Source: Hemibagrus wyckioides (Eukaryota > Chordata > Actinopteri > Siluriformes > Bagridae). Taken from it: DNA of 64,000 bases. A model generated the notes under the pieces. That model had not been told where the DNA came from. It did no database searches and saw only the letters and a list, made by a program, of their open reading frames with translations. This document shows, piece after piece, positions 31,011 through 45,068 of this stretch. The stretch lies in the NCBI RefSeq assembly GCF_019097595.1, contig NC_080717.1, positions 28,456,876 to 28,520,875 of the forward strand. The letters are read 5' to 3'. Position numbers and translations under genes: made by a program. Position 1 is the first letter of the stretch. Each line of letters opens with the position of its first letter.

Positions 31011-32370
31011 TGTATATAATGCATAGAAAATGTATACAATGTAATGTGTAAATGTGTATAGTGTGGGTGTGTATATGTGTGTATTGTTTGTGTGCTATCT
31101 GGCTTTAGATTTAATGTCTGCTGTTGCCTATGGGTTCTCTAAAAGTTGTTTCTGTTCTGTTTACTTGATCCTTTGGTTTGAGTGTGGATGAACTCGAGTG
31201 TTCTACACAGAACCCGGACATCAACCCCTCTGAAGACTCTCATTACTGAGTAACCTCACTAATGAGATGTAATTTGTGTGTGTTTGTTTGTGGTGCTATC
31301 TGCCCATAAGCAGCTTTAGATTTAATGTCTTCATTTGTACGTAGTTTCTGTTTAGTTTCTTTCTCTTCTGTTTACTTGATCCTTTGGTTTTCCGTGGGTT
31401 CATCCAGCGCTTCTCTCGTGCTGATAAACTACTGGAACATCCATTAAGACGGCAAGAGAGATTCAGCCGTGCTTTTAAAAACGTTATTTTCTCATTCAGA
31501 GCCACCTTTTGAAAGTTCCCAAACACACACACACACACACACACATGCTTACACTCGCACATTTTTCCTCCGCTCTTAGACCTGACTCCATTTGCACCTC
31601 GACTCAAATCGCATAATTATTCCTAATTATCTGCAAAGACAGAAAGAGGAAGTCATTAGATAAAGATTTTGCCTTTAACAGCTGATGGGCGCAGTTAGTA
31701 TAGCATACATTAGCATAGTCTGCCGATCATTATTATGAGTGTTAGTGCTGAGGAGTGAAGAGTTCCTTCCATAGCGAGCTGAAATTAAACAACTTCTCCT
31801 GGTCTACAGCGTTCTCGTACGAGTGGCCACTGAAGAGGACTTTGGAAGTCAGATGAGCTATTAATAGAGCAAAATGAAGCTTTATTGACTTTTCCTGCTT
31901 GTGTCCTGTTTGCTGGGGGCCGCGTGAGCCACTCCATCATCCTGACAGATCCAGTGCACACGGATTTGTGTGTGCTGTAGAGTGTGTGATGTTCTGTGAA
32001 AGTATGATGGATGGGCTGGCGGACGGACGAGGTGCGAGGCACGGCGTCCACCTGCGTTTTCGGCCTGAGTGTGTATTTTTTTTTATCAGGCCCCAGACAG
32101 AAAGATGCCACAGCGGCATATGCAGCGATCAAAGTGTGCGAGTCCGGTGATGGATTACCGGCAGAGGCAGAGAGGCCGCGTAGTGTGCTAGTGTATGGTC
32201 AACATTTTCATCGGCCATTATGGCACTGGGTAGATTTCAGTTTTTCTTTGCTTTGTTGTCAAAAATAGTTGTGTGTTTTTAGTTTTTGTGTGAGAATGAG
32301 GTTAAATAATACATTAACAACATTAACACAACAGAAGCTCTGTTCATGCTCTGAACTGACAGGCACAGAG
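31011..32370. other. Unique sequence with a short AC tract
   Basis: (AC)n at about 31526-31546. A piece near 31190-31260 resembles the decayed transposon text at 29610-29680. No gene recognised. Confidence 0.5.
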
Positions 32371-32628
32371 GCCATACCTTCTTCACTTGAACTGACACAC
32401 CTGCACACTGACACACCCAGAGGCCACGCCTCCTTCACTTGAACTGACACACCTGCACACTGACACACCCAGAGGCCACGCCTCCTTCACTTGAACTGAC
32501 ACACCTGCACACTGACACACCCAGAGGCCACGCCTCCTTCACTTGAACTGACACACCTGCACACTGACACACCCAGAGGCCACGCCTCCTTCACTTGAAC
32601 TGACACACCTACACACTGACACACAGCC
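32371..32628. repeat. 52-bp minisatellite, about 5 units
   Basis: The phrase CTTCACTTGAACTGACACAC recurs at exactly 52-bp spacing (32433, 32485, 32537, 32589), with an earlier, slightly different unit near 32381. Middle units are essentially identical. Confidence 0.95.
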
Positions 32629-33588
32629 GAAGCTGTGTTCGTTAATACTAATTCAATTTTTATGTAATAATTTATGTAATGAATAATGATTTATACATAA
32701 AGTGTCTCGAAGCACATCTTAGAGAGTAGCAGAAATATTACATTACAAGAGAGAAAATAAAACAAATTTATTTTTAGTGATAAAAGTGTTGAAAAAGGGA
32801 AAACAGGCACTGATCATAAAAAAAACAGTGTTAACAATGGAAAATAAATAAGAACAAATAATATTAAGGAAGAAAAGATGACAGGGTGTGACAAATTGAT
32901 CACCAATTATATTTTTTTACTGATTCCAGACACATCTTACTTTTTTAATCAGTGGAATACTCTGAGAGATGTTATCACTTGTTAGAGCAGCTGTAAATAT
33001 TCGCTGTGCTCCAGAGCAGCATAAAACTTTAAATATAAAGCAAAACCACAACAAATGACTCCAGACTGCAGAATACAGCTGTAGTAAAAACATCAAAACT
33101 ATTATATTATCCAAAATAATTCCACTGAGAAGAAAATTGATGTCTTGGCAAAATATTGTCACAAAAAGTTGTGATGCATTCATACACTGAATACAAAACT
33201 CATTCAAGTAACGAGTTCCAGCACCGAGCCGGAATAACAACGAACGCATTACTGTCCAAATCATTCTCCAGCTCGCTGTTCACGGTTGGTTTTTGAGCCC
33301 TGAGCTCTCTGGGAAATCTGTGTCATTATGGTGCTTTCTGCTGAACTGTAGGAAACTTCCTGCAGCTTCTCATCCATTAACCGCACAGTCAGTCTGCAGT
33401 GTCACACACACACTCAGGGCCGTGGCTCGCAGTGCGTCAGGGCCGATACACATCAGCGCCTCTCGCTGGCTGCTTTGTTATCAGGGCTTCGTCACGGAGC
33501 CAGAGACCAGAGAGAGGGGACTTTTGGGGAAAATAAACTCTGAGGCTGAACTTCAAGGCTTCTGCTTTGAGCTCAAGACAGAGAGAGA

Positions 33589-33589
<1 letters not shown>

Positions 33590-33636
<47 letters not shown>

Positions 33637-33637
33637 C
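33590..33637. repeat. (GT)n(GA)n compound microsatellite
   Basis: About ten GT followed by about fourteen GA repeats, seen directly. Confidence 0.95.
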
Positions 33638-33707
33638 CACTACACCACTGTGTAGGTTTCAGTTCAGGTTTGTCATGGGAGTGAATAAGAATTTTTCATC
33701 TATATAC

Positions 33708-33990
33708 AATAAGCTTCAGAATTATTGGCACCCTCATGTCCACTTTAAAAGGAACACCTGTATGTTCATGTACAATACCGACCCGTTCATGTAATTATCC
33801 AATCATGTGACAGTGCGTAAGATCGTGCAGGAACGGATCAAGAGCTTACAGTAATGTTCACATCAGGAAAGGGAACTAACAGTGCAGTAACTGACAGGAA
33901 GTAAGCAGTAAAGCATATAACCACTCTCTACAACCTCGCCGAACAGAAAAGCATCTCAAAAAGCACAGAACGTCAAAAGTTGAACTTAAA
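33708..33990 (+). mobile_element. Decayed piece of a third Tc1-like family
   Basis: CTTCAGAATTATTGGCACCC resembles a Tc1-family terminus. It is followed by AGGAACACCTGTA, TGTAATTATCCAATCATGTG and AAAAGCATCTCA in the order seen in a fish Tc1-like element. No open frame remains. A second piece lies at 40773-41020. Confidence 0.6.
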
Positions 33991-34542
33991 AAGCACTTTA
34001 AGTTGCAAGTAATTTAGACCTCAGATTTTCAGTAGAGTTCTACTGAGACAGACGGCTTGTCATTTTGTAAGCGTCTCTGTGAAGCAGATCATGTGTCTAA
34101 CAAACAGGCAAATCATAACCTCCTGGGAGAGGCAACCAGGTGTTCCATCATCTGCTGGACTTAGGCATCACAAAGCGTCTGCATATTTTACACACATTTA
34201 CTTCACTGTGTGAGAGTGTGGAGTAAGCAGGTACTTCGGGGAGAGCCCCGGGCAGTGGCCACATGACTGAGGCTGTGTGGTCAAACCACAGCGATGACTT
34301 CACGAGCTCTCGACCGAAGAAAGCGCTGTTTATCTGTTTAGCCGCGCGTTTCACCTCCGTTTGTGTTACAGCAGGAGCGAATCGGTAACAAAGCGGCGTG
34401 TGACGGAGCGAAGGATCGTCCTCATCATACACTCCTTTTATTCAGAAGGATGAGAGACGCCAGACTTTCTTTTCATCACAGCGCAGGGAAGGAGCAGAGT
34501 CGAGGCTGAATAGAAGGCGGACATGATGACACTTCATCACTG

Positions 34543-34831
<289 letters not shown>

Positions 34832-34880
34832 ATGAGTTATGAGAGATTAAATTAGATCATATTTTATTATATACAGTAAA

Positions 34881-34888
34881 CTTTTCTT

Positions 34889-34939
<51 letters not shown>

Positions 34940-35310
34940 TTATATTTATCTTGCAGAATTTTGGCTCTCCGTCTCTGTGTGGTTGTCTCACACCTTGTGT
35001 CTTTTCCCTATATAACGTCTCTTTCTGTTTATTCATGCTGACATTTGACTTTATCTCTATGTCTGCTTTGTCCTTTATCCTCACTGGATCTCTCTCTCTC
35101 TGTCTCTCTCTCTCTCTCTTGCAATCTTTCTTGCTCTCTGTCTTTGTCTCTGTCTCTCTTTCTGTCTCTCTCTGTCTCTCTTTCTCTCTCTCTGTCTCTC
35201 TCTGTCATTATGTCTTTCTCTCAGTCTCTCTTTCTCTTTCTCCCCCCTTTCTCTCTATCTCTCTCTCTCTGTTTCTCTCTCTCTCTGTGTCTGTCTCTCT
35301 CTCTCTCTCT
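34881..35310. repeat. CT-rich tracts
   Basis: (CT)n at 34889-34935, and a longer imperfect CTCT/CTGT region 35089-35310, separated by about 150 bases of unique sequence. Confidence 0.85.
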
Positions 35311-37666
35311 CTATCTGGCAGAGGTTGTTTTTCAAGCCGTTGGAGATGTCTTCTTGTCCTCCCTGCACTCATGTCTTCCCTGTTAGTTGAGCTGTATCTG
35401 TCGTTCCTTCCCATGGGAAAGTGAATCCACAGAGACCCACTCATTAGTATTCGGACACTTTACTCAGGCGAACGTCTTGAGAAAACGGCGTGTGACGGTG
35501 CATGTCAGAGTCGTGTCAGTCACGTCGCATTAACTCTGCGCTTTGAGTCCACAAGCTGTAATGAAGCTCAGGAAAACTCAAGCAGCTGCTCTCAGTGTGA
35601 GTTCGCAGACATAAGCAGAAGCCAAATCTCCTGAAAGATGACTGCGAAGTTTATTTCGTTCACAACTTGCTTGCGGTCGGCAAAACTCTTTTACGGCTCA
35701 TCAGCATTCTGCACAAAGCTGTTCTGCAAGACAAACTGTTTACAGAGAAAGCGTTCGGGGAGACGCGCTGGGATACGGGCAACTATTACAAACTGTGTCA
35801 TACAAACGTAAACAAACATGGGATCTTAACCCATAAACGTCTGGAAAACAGTCTTTGTTAGATGAGTGATGAAATGACAAGAAACAATAAAACTGATTGT
35901 GTAATGAGTTGCTCAGTACGTTAAATGGTTTAGGACTTGACAAAAGGGGAGAGTCAAAACATTGTACAATGTCTAAGTTCTTTAATAATAATAATTCTAC
36001 TGCTGCAGCCTGCTGGACTTCCTGTATATCCTGAGTGACCGATCTCGTGTTTTTTTTTTCATTTGTTATTTGTTTCTGATTTTTTAAATTTGTTTTCAAA
36101 TGGGTTTTTTTTGTTTGTTTTTTATTTTGTTTTCCGATTTGTTATTTTGTTTTGCACGCCTCGGCCGCCGTAGACTTCTTCCATCGGGATATTTCTTCAA
36201 TAATCATTGTGCTCTATGGTCATTTGGTACCCTCTCCAATGTGCCCCTCCTTGTCCCCCGAGTCTTCTGGAATAGACTCCAAGCTCTCTGTGTAGGATAA
36301 ACAGCACACAGAATGGATGTATAATATTAAACTATAAAAATATATATAAAAAATATCAGGTTAGTGATTGTTAAACTGGCCAAAAATGTGTCCCAAAATA
36401 GAAAAGAAAAGCAGAAAAATGTTTCGAAACAGATTTGATAAATATTTCATCTGTTTTTTATTCATTGTTATTTATAACTAAGAAATAATTTTGTATAATA
36501 AATAAAGAAAATAAAATTGTAGAAAAAGATATCACATAATTAGGATATTTTACATACGGTAGATAAAGACTGAAAAGAGAAGAATAAAGTCTGAAGGATA
36601 CTGACTAAAGCCAAGCCGTTCCCTACCGTCTAATTCATCCGCTCGTCTATTATTAATATTATTATATTTAACTTCTAGTAGCTTGTTCACTTTTTAGTTT
36701 GTTGTAATACAAACTACAGAACACAATGTGTATGTATATTTTCTATACTATGTATACACTGTACACACACACAGATGGGTGACAAACTGAAGGAGAGACT
36801 GGTGTCTGTCTTATACCGTGGGAGTCATTGTGCTTATTTAAATCAGTTAAATGATCTGTTCAGTTAAATGATCTGTTCAGATTGATTCGCCGACTCGTTC
36901 TTTCGAGTGATCCGGCCAAATGTGCAGCGCCTAGCTGTTGAAGGCAGACAGCTTGAGTGTGTAAAAATAGTTGTTTCAGCGTTTGCGTTCTTCTTTCTCC
37001 ACATCCAGCCCAATTCAGTGTTATTGAAATGCTGAAAGACTGAATGAGCTCGACTCACTGAATCATCCGCTGAAAGAAAGAGGAGCGAGTCTCCATTGTG
37101 ATAAAATAAGTGTTGCTTTATGACTCAGGAATTTGGATCAGGATGAGCAATTGCAGAATTACAAAATACGACTTTAACAACATGTTGATCTTTTGGAAAA
37201 CACAGAGTGATAAAACATACGACGAAGATAGTTACGGAAAATCTCTGCTTGAGAGCCGTGGAGTCCGCCATACAGCAACTGAATGAACAGAATGAATCGG
37301 TCCGTGGCTGGAGAGTTAAAAGAGTCCAATTCAGTAAAATGCAATTAAAAATAAATGTTGACAGATTTTTTTAACAAAAAGGCAATCCCTGAATTAGATA
37401 TAAATAATATAATAATATAAGTAAATAAAAATAACATAGAACATTTTTTGAAGAAGTCTGCATTCCGACCATTTTGTTTTATTTATTTACGTTACATTTA
37501 CACACTTGGTTCATGTGACAGCTCTCTGAGGCATTTCAAATCCTACATAACAAATTCATAACATTTATTCCCTTGGAAACACATTGCTTTTAAAGGCACA
37601 ATAGACATTTAAAAAAAAATTGTAATATATTTAAATTTCTTACTAGTACAAATAATCCAGAAAATA
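35311..37666. other. Unique sequence
   Basis: No gene or repeat family recognised in 2.3 kb. A 17-base direct duplication containing ATGATCTGTTCAG lies at about 36846-36880. Confidence 0.5.
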
Positions 37667-38914
37667 CACTATATTGCCAAAAGTATTCTCTCACCCATCC
37701 AAATAATCAGAATCAGGTGTTCCAATCACCTCCATGGCCACAGGTGTATAAAATCAAGCACCTAGGCATGCAGACTGTTTTTACAAACATTTGTGAAAGA
37801 ATGGGTCGCTCTCAGGAGCTCAGTGAATTCCAGCGTGGAACTGTGATAGGATGCCACCTGTGCAACAAATCCAGTCGTGAAATTTCCTCGCTCCTAAATA
37901 TTCCACAGTCAACTGTCAGCTGTATTATAAGAACGTGGAAGTGTTTGGGAACGACAGCAACTCAGCCACGAAGTGGTAGGCCACGTAAACTGACGGAGCG
38001 GGGTCAGCGGATGCTGAGGCGCATAGTGCGAAGAGGTCGCCAACTTTCTGCAGAGTCAATCGCTACAGACCTCCAAACTTCATGTGGCCTTCAGATTAGC
38101 TCAAGAACAGTGCGCAGAGAGCTTCATGGAATGGGTTTCCATGGCCGAGCAGCTGCATCCAAGCCATACATCACCAAGTGCAATGCAAAGCGTCGGATGC
38201 AGTGGTGTAAAGCACGCCGCCACTGGACTCTAGAGCAGTGGAGACGCGTTCTCTGGAGTGACGAATCGCGCTTCTCCATCTGGCAATCTGATGGACGAGT
38301 CTGGGTTTGGCGGTTGCCAGGAGAACGGTACTTGTCTGACTGCATTGTGCCAAGTGTAAAGTTTGGTGGAGGGGGGATTATGGTGTGGGGTTGTTTTTCA
38401 GGAGTTGGACTCGGCCCCTTAGTTCCAGTGAAAGGAACTCTGAATGCTTCAGCATACCAAGACATTTTGGACAATTCCATGCTCCCAACTTTGTGGGAAC
38501 AGTTTGGAGCTGGCCCCTTCCTCTTCCAACATGACTGTGCACCAGTGACCAAAGCAAGGTCCATAAAGACATGGATGACAGAGTCTGGTGTGGATGAACT
38601 TGACTGGCCTGCACAGAGTCCTGACCTCAACCCGATAGAACACCTTTGGGATGAATTAGAGCGGAGACTGAGAGCCAGGCCTTCTCGTCCAACATCAGTG
38701 TGTGACCTCACAAATGCGCTTCTGGAAGAATGGTCAAAAATTCCCATAAACACACTCCTAAACCTTGTGTACAGCCTTCCCAGAAGAGTTGAAGCTGTTA
38801 TAGCTGCAAAGGGTGGACCGACGTCATATTGAACCCTATGGATTAGGAATGGGATGTCACTTAAGTTCATATGTGAGTCAAGGCAGGTGAGCGAATACTT
38901 TTGGCAATATAGTG
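37667..38914 (+). mobile_element. Apparently intact Tc1-like transposon, 1248 bp
   Basis: Flanked by TA on both sides (37665-37666 and 38915-38916), the Tc1/mariner target duplication. The ends are inverted repeats of about 29 bp beginning CACTATATTGCCAAAAGTAT, with one mismatch (TCT versus CGC context after TAT). One uninterrupted transposase frame fills the interior. Related broken copies lie at 10091-10365 and 58481-58919. Confidence 0.95.
37801..38832 (+). CDS. Tc1-family transposase, 343 aa, DD34E
   Basis: Cuts and pastes the surrounding element into TA sites. Starting from the ATG at 37801 the product is 343 residues, normal for Tc1. An upstream in-frame ATG at 37717 would add 28 residues with no family support. 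Two helix-turn-helix regions lie at about residues 8-50 and 65-112, with a GRPRK AT-hook-like link at 59-63. Catalytic residues are Asp154 (WSDESRF), Asp245 (FQHDCAP) and Glu280 (DLNPIEHLW). Thirty-four residues separate the last two, giving DD34E. A glycine-rich loop ([11 protein letters not shown]) is at about 187-197. There are no stops or frameshifts, so it could be active; this is not shown. Confidence 0.93.
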   Translation: MGRSQELSEFQRGTVIGCHLCNKSSREISSLLNIPQSTVSCIIRTWKCLGTTATQPRSGRPRKLTERGQRMLRRIVRRGRQLSAESIATDLQTSCGLQISSRTVRRELHGMGFHGRAAASKPYITKCNAKRRMQWCKARRHWTLEQWRRVLWSDESRFSIWQSDGRVWVWRLPGERYLSDCIVPSVKFGGGGIMVWGCFSGVGLGPLVPVKGTLNASAYQDILDNSMLPTLWEQFGAGPFLFQHDCAPVTKARSIKTWMTESGVDELDWPAQSPDLNPIEHLWDELERRLRARPSRPTSVCDLTNALLEEWSKIPINTLLNLVYSLPRRVEAVIAAKGGPTSY

Positions 38915-39085
38915 TATGTGAAACGTTCCAAAAAAATAACGTCTTAAAGCCATGACCTCAACACAAGTGGCCTCTTTTCAGTCTTTTTATATAAAACTCC
39001 TGAAATTGGAAATCAGCTAGAGCCCAGTGTGGCCAGTTAATAATCACTGTGTGCTTGGGAAAAAATGCTGCCGCATACGCAACTA

Positions 39086-39556
<471 letters not shown>

Positions 39557-39879
39557 ATCTAACTGATTAATTTGGTATATTTAGCTATATTTAGTCATTA
39601 AGAATGCAGCTGTCTCTCTGGATGGATTTTGGACAGAATGACTTCCCTGTTGGAAAGTCTGTTGCATCTAGAGGAAATTCCTAAAGCAATTCATTCCGTA
39701 TCATCCCTGTAACACACCTGACTGAACGCTAATACGGTGAACATCTCTGAGATTATACTGCTGCACTTTCAGAATGAACTCAAAGACTGAAAAGCATGAC
39801 TGAAGCTATAGAATGACTTTTTTGCATTATGAATAGTGTTTCAGTAGCGTGACCGCTTTGCTGCAGGCTGAGGCTCTAC

Positions 39880-39880
<1 letters not shown>

Positions 39881-39910
<30 letters not shown>

Positions 39911-39939
39911 GTGTCTCTGTCTCTCTCTCTCTCTGTGTT

Positions 39940-39991
<52 letters not shown>

Positions 39992-40020
39992 GTGTCTCTG
40001 TCTCTCTCTCTCTCTGTGTT

Positions 40021-40064
<44 letters not shown>

Positions 40065-40081
40065 CTGTCTCTCTCTGTCTA

Positions 40082-40119
<38 letters not shown>

Positions 40120-40135
40120 TCTCTCCTTCTCTCTC
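39881..40135. repeat. (CT)n array with GTGTCT and TATGTGTCT inserts
   Basis: A block TCTATGTGTCTCTGTCTC recurs at about 39906 and 39987, giving a higher-order period near 80 bp within a CT array. It ends in a good splice-acceptor shape (TCTCTCAG at 40130-40137). Confidence 0.9.
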
Positions 40136-40772
40136 AGCCCCTAAAGCTCAAACAGTGCAGATGAAATGTCAGGATGTGGGGCGGAACGACAAACCCGATT
40201 TTCCCTCAGAAAGTGACATGCTCAGAAAACGGAAAGTATCATCCACAATGCAGTAGCGTTTCCCGGGGTGTAGCTCGTGACTGCAGGCCCTGTGCAGAGC
40301 TCTCGGAGAATTGATTAATCTCTTCCTTTGCTCTTTTTATTTCCTTCTCTTTCTTTTTACACCGTATACATCCATCATTTGTAGTTGTATGTGAGGTGTA
40401 CATTAACTTCTCTAAATGTTTTTCTGATTAATCCCTGCTTTACCCACTGACGTCCTCGAGTCACGGCTGTGCCGTAATTTCTTTTTTGTACCCATTACCC
40501 AATTTTAATTAGCCATAAAGAAAAAAAAAACATTTTAATAGTGTTCTTAGAAATGTTCACAATTTGAAATTTGCTTCATAAACACATCCTGATTGATATG
40601 TTTCCATGGAAACATGGAAACAGGGAAACATATGGCCTTTTAGGAACGGAACATCTGCACTGGTATTGAGATCATGTGGCAATTTAAATCAAAGGTTTAT
40701 TCCATTCAGCTAATTATGTGACTTCAGATGGATTGCGCCAGGACTCATTTCCACAGGGGTCACTACTTACCA

Positions 40773-41020
40773 CACAAACACCTGTACCCCCTGTTCATTT
40801 ACGTAAATATCCAATCAACAAATCGCGTATGTCTGCTCAGAATAGTGCAAGAAACAAATAACAGAAAAAAAACCCAATGTGCAGCATTTATAAGGGCAGA
40901 AACTCCCAGATGATGAGAGACATTGGAGGAGATTGGTCAGACTGGTTTGAGGTGACATTGAGACCGCAGTAATCCAGTTACAATCACTGTGGTGAGCTGA
41001 AAAGCATGTCATTTCACAAC
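40773..41020 (+). mobile_element. Decayed Tc1-like fragment
   Basis: ACACCTGTACCCCCTGTTCA, ATATCCAATCA, then TTGGTCAGACTGGTT and GTGGTGAGCTGAAAAGCAT follow the same order as the element piece at 33708-33990. No open frame remains. Confidence 0.55.
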
Positions 41021-43172
41021 TTCTAGGCAGATTCATAACATAAAATCCTGGGTAATAACATTTGGGTTGGTGGTGAATTTTTATGCAATACCCTGCAAAT
41101 ATTAGTGGAACATTAAGGCTAAAATTGACAGACATCTTTACATGACAGGATATTAAGAAGTATTTATTTTGTTTATTATATTTATTTTATTTGTTTATAT
41201 TTTTATTTATTTTTTGTATAATATTTAATAAATATTTTTTATTTTATTGTATTTTATTTTATTTCATTTTATTTTGGACCCAGGGAGCTGTTCTTCCTCT
41301 GACCAAGTGCAATTAAACCTGTTTTGGTGTTAACTAGCGTCAGTAATTTCTGAAATGTTCTTCACGTTATTCTACTTCATCAGAACAATGATTAAAGCCC
41401 CTTGAATACAACGTGATGTGAAGCTGTTATAGCCCTGATGGTATATAGGAAGCTTTTAGCTGCTTTGGGTTTTATTTTTAATGCTCATGCAGCTGTGAAA
41501 GCTATCTCTGCAGTCTGTACAAAGCATGGGAAAAAAAAAGCTTTTACTCTTCTTTCAGGGAAACTACCAGCATTTTAGGTTTCTCTCCTTTTTAAACTTT
41601 ATTTATTTATTTATTTATTTGAACACAGAAAAAATGGCATTAAATCATATTTTCTGGCTCTTTTCTGTTTCTTGTAATCTATATGCAGCAGGTGAAGCTT
41701 GTGGATCTTCTTTTAGTGTTTCTTTAAAAAAATGCATTAAATGTGTAGGAGCTGAAAACAGTTTTGTTCACAGCGCTGTGTGGTGCAACACGGCTAATGC
41801 ACCCCGCGAATGGTAGTGAGGGATAAATAGTATTTTAATACATAATAATTGACCTTTTCGTTATTTCAGCTAATTGTTGCAGCTGACCAGATGTTATGAT
41901 GTGACCCCGTACATTGTGGAAAGGTCGAAACTAGCAGTCTGTAAATTATCCATCTAATTGCACTAGAATTAAAAATATTCCGAGAATGCTCTGGTCACTC
42001 GATCATGGTCTTTTGTGAAGCGTGGCATTACTGGACCCCGTCCACACTGCAGCTGATATTTTATCCCGATGGCTTTACACAACCACAATTATAACAATTA
42101 AAAACAGCTCTTCTTTAAGTGACGGGCCTGTTAAAGGTGGTCATTTTAGCCGACTTTGTAGCTCTATTTCCATGGAAAATGATTCCTCAAGCACTGCTAT
42201 GGAGCTCATTTTGTTTCAAGTCATAGTTATTATTATTATTTTTTTTTAAGATATTGTGTTATGGACCGTTAAGTTTTTAGTTTATTTAGTGTTCTTTAAG
42301 AGCTTTATTACATTCCCATAACATATACAGTATGCAATACATTTGAATAGTAAAAAGCGGATTTTCCTGGAACTTTTCAGTCTAGTGGGAAGATTGATCT
42401 TGCATTTCTAGACACAGCTTTGTTGAAAGGGTGCATCTCATTTCCGCCGTTGTGTCCGGCTTTGGACAATGGATAGATTTAATGAAATCACACACAGCGA
42501 GTCCAGCTTTACTCAGATAGCAGCTCACAAGTGGGACCATCATTTAAGGCACAAATGTCGCATTTTTACTTCTCTTTGTTATCTAGCTTGTGAAGCCATA
42601 TTCAGTAAACATATTTTTGTGTTAGTTTTCTTCAGGAACATTGTCACTCTTAGACATAGTAACTTGCTGCTTTTGAGGAGCTAGTGGAAGTCCCAGTATC
42701 CCAGTATCTCAGTATCCCAGCAACACACACAATTATTATTCATGGCTCAAGCTATATTCATAATAATAATTTGTAAAATAAGTGAAAGAGATAAAATGTT
42801 CCCCAGTTCTCCCGCAAATCAGGTGACGCTTCATGACGTCATGACCTGATGAGTTTGGAACCCCCCGATGTAGCCCCTGTGTAAGCAAGATAACATTCAC
42901 TGGTGTCTCTGATATCAGAAAATAACTCTGCTCTTGATAGCAGATGCTTTGTTCGATGTTATCTCTTGTATCTGCTTCACGTCTTGTCTCACTGTCACTT
43001 TCACTCTCTCTAGATTCTTACTTCCCTCCTATCGAGCTCTTGTATTCTGTATTGTTACTCGTTTTGCCTCTCTCTGTCTCTCTCTCTGTCTCTCTCTCAT
43101 TGTACATCTGTCACTCATTATTTGTCATACAGACTTATTCTCACCTTGAATTTTTCTCACTCTGTCATCTCC

Positions 43173-43204
<32 letters not shown>

Positions 43205-44460
43205 TCAGACTCAGGGTGTGATGAACAGTAGATGGACTTTGCCACCTCTCAGAAAGCTGTTGCAGTTTGAACACATGTCCTATTTTTCTGCAAAAAACAC
43301 AATGATCCAGTCTGTAATACCTTCAAGCTGGAGTCTGCTAGATGACAGATCAATGTGTCCAGTTTTTTAATCCCCCGAGCTTCCCGAATGTATTCAATCA
43401 GCCAAGACATGTTGTTTCTTTGATTCTGAACCAGAGCTATGAGTGTAAAATGTCAGTTGACTCATTAACACCATTTTACATGCTAGTCATTGTTAAAAAA
43501 AAAGAACTTTTACCCATCCGTCTTAACATTTTGGTTCATGCAAGCTACTAAATTTGCATAAAGTTGAGAAAATCTCAGTTCAGATGTCACTTTCAGATGT
43601 TATTTGGTGCTGTGGCTGAAAATGCCATGTTCCGTGTATGCATGCACCTGTTGGCCTTGTTGGCTTTCTCCAATGCAAAACTGAGGTTTCATTTTTGTAG
43701 AGCTGACCACTAAACTCACACGTGCCTGCTTCGAGGTGTCTGGGAATTTTCTCATGTTTGTCTATCAGTTCTATCAGGTCTGTCGGTTCACGGGATCTCG
43801 AACGTAGGGGAAACGCATTGTACCTGAATCTGTAGCTCGAGTCGAATGACGTCAAACAAAGTGCTGAAGAACAACGTGAGTCAGCTTTAAGCCGGAGATA
43901 TGACCGTTTCTCGCTCTGTGACCTTTTTTACTGTCCATTTCTGTAGATAACAGAGCGTTGAACAGTGCATCAGAAACCCTCAGGTATGAGATACAGGAAA
44001 ATTCCCCTCAAATAATCAGATAGGTACAGATTGTGTAGTTTAGCAGGTGACACGTAGCTTATAGTTTTTTTCTTGTGAGCGTGTAGTGATTAATAATAAT
44101 GTCGCTTGTTTGTATGAATTGTCTGTTGGTTTTTTTCCTATGAGAAATGGTACTAGTCAAAATGTAAAGCCTGCTAAAGCCAGTCAGTTAAAGACAAGCT
44201 ATGCTATGCTTTGAGCTAATTCCAGACCTCCAACGATCTCTGATACTTCCTTCCAAGCTTTCTTTTTCTTTATAACGTCTCCATGCACATTTACTGAGAG
44301 GTCAGAGTGTATACAAATCCAAACAGTAAATGGGAATGATGAGTGTTTGCTGTCTTTGGCTCCATTTTTGGAGTGTTCATATTATCTGGCTTTGTTTTTG
44401 GTATGGTCACTGTCCTTGACTTCTTTTTTGTAGTATTTGGCTTTTTATTTTTTTAACTGT
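41021..44460. other. Unique and AT-rich sequence
   Basis: Low-complexity TTTTATTT runs at 41160-41275 and a (CT)n tract at about 43173-43203. No exon recognised. Confidence 0.5.
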
Positions 44461-45068
44461 GAGTGTTCAAGATTCAAGAAGCTTTATTGTCATTTCAACC
44501 ACATATGTCTGACGCAGTATATAGTGAAATGAAACACCGTTTCTCCAGGACCTGGTGCTACAGAAACATACAACATAAAGATCAAATACGAAAAAAACAA
44601 CACAGATCTAGGACCAAGGTTTTTGTCCTAGCCACATAAAGTGCAAGTGTGTAGCTAGGTGCAAACAGTGCAAAAACAGTAGGTACAAAAAGACAACACA
44701 AAAACAAGACACTTAGCGCTGAAAGAAAAAGAACGTGTAGTGAAATGTAAAAAATGAAATAGAATAAAAATGAAATGATGTACAAAGTAACAGCGGTTGA
44801 GGTCGTGCAAATAGAAATAGGCATAAACATAAATATAAACACAGCAGCGTAATGAAATAATAACAGGGTTTGAGGTAGTGCAATAAATAGTGAACAATAT
44901 AAGTTGTGTGTGTGTGTGTCCACACAGGTGAAAGAGTGTGTGTGTGTGTGTGTGAGAGAGTTTTGTACAGTTCAGTCCTGGGTGTTGAGGAGCCTGATGG
45001 CTTGAGGAAAGAAACTGTTACACAGTCTGGTTGTGAGGCCCGAATGCTCCGGTACCTCTTTCCAGATG

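Noticed and set aside
34148..34432. 94-codon minus-strand frame with fairly GC-rich, balanced composition
   Set aside because: Looks more protein-like than most, but no family, paired splice sites or regulatory context could be recognised.
38124..38870. 248-codon minus-strand frame
   Set aside because: Antisense shadow of the Tc1 transposase frame at 37801-38832.
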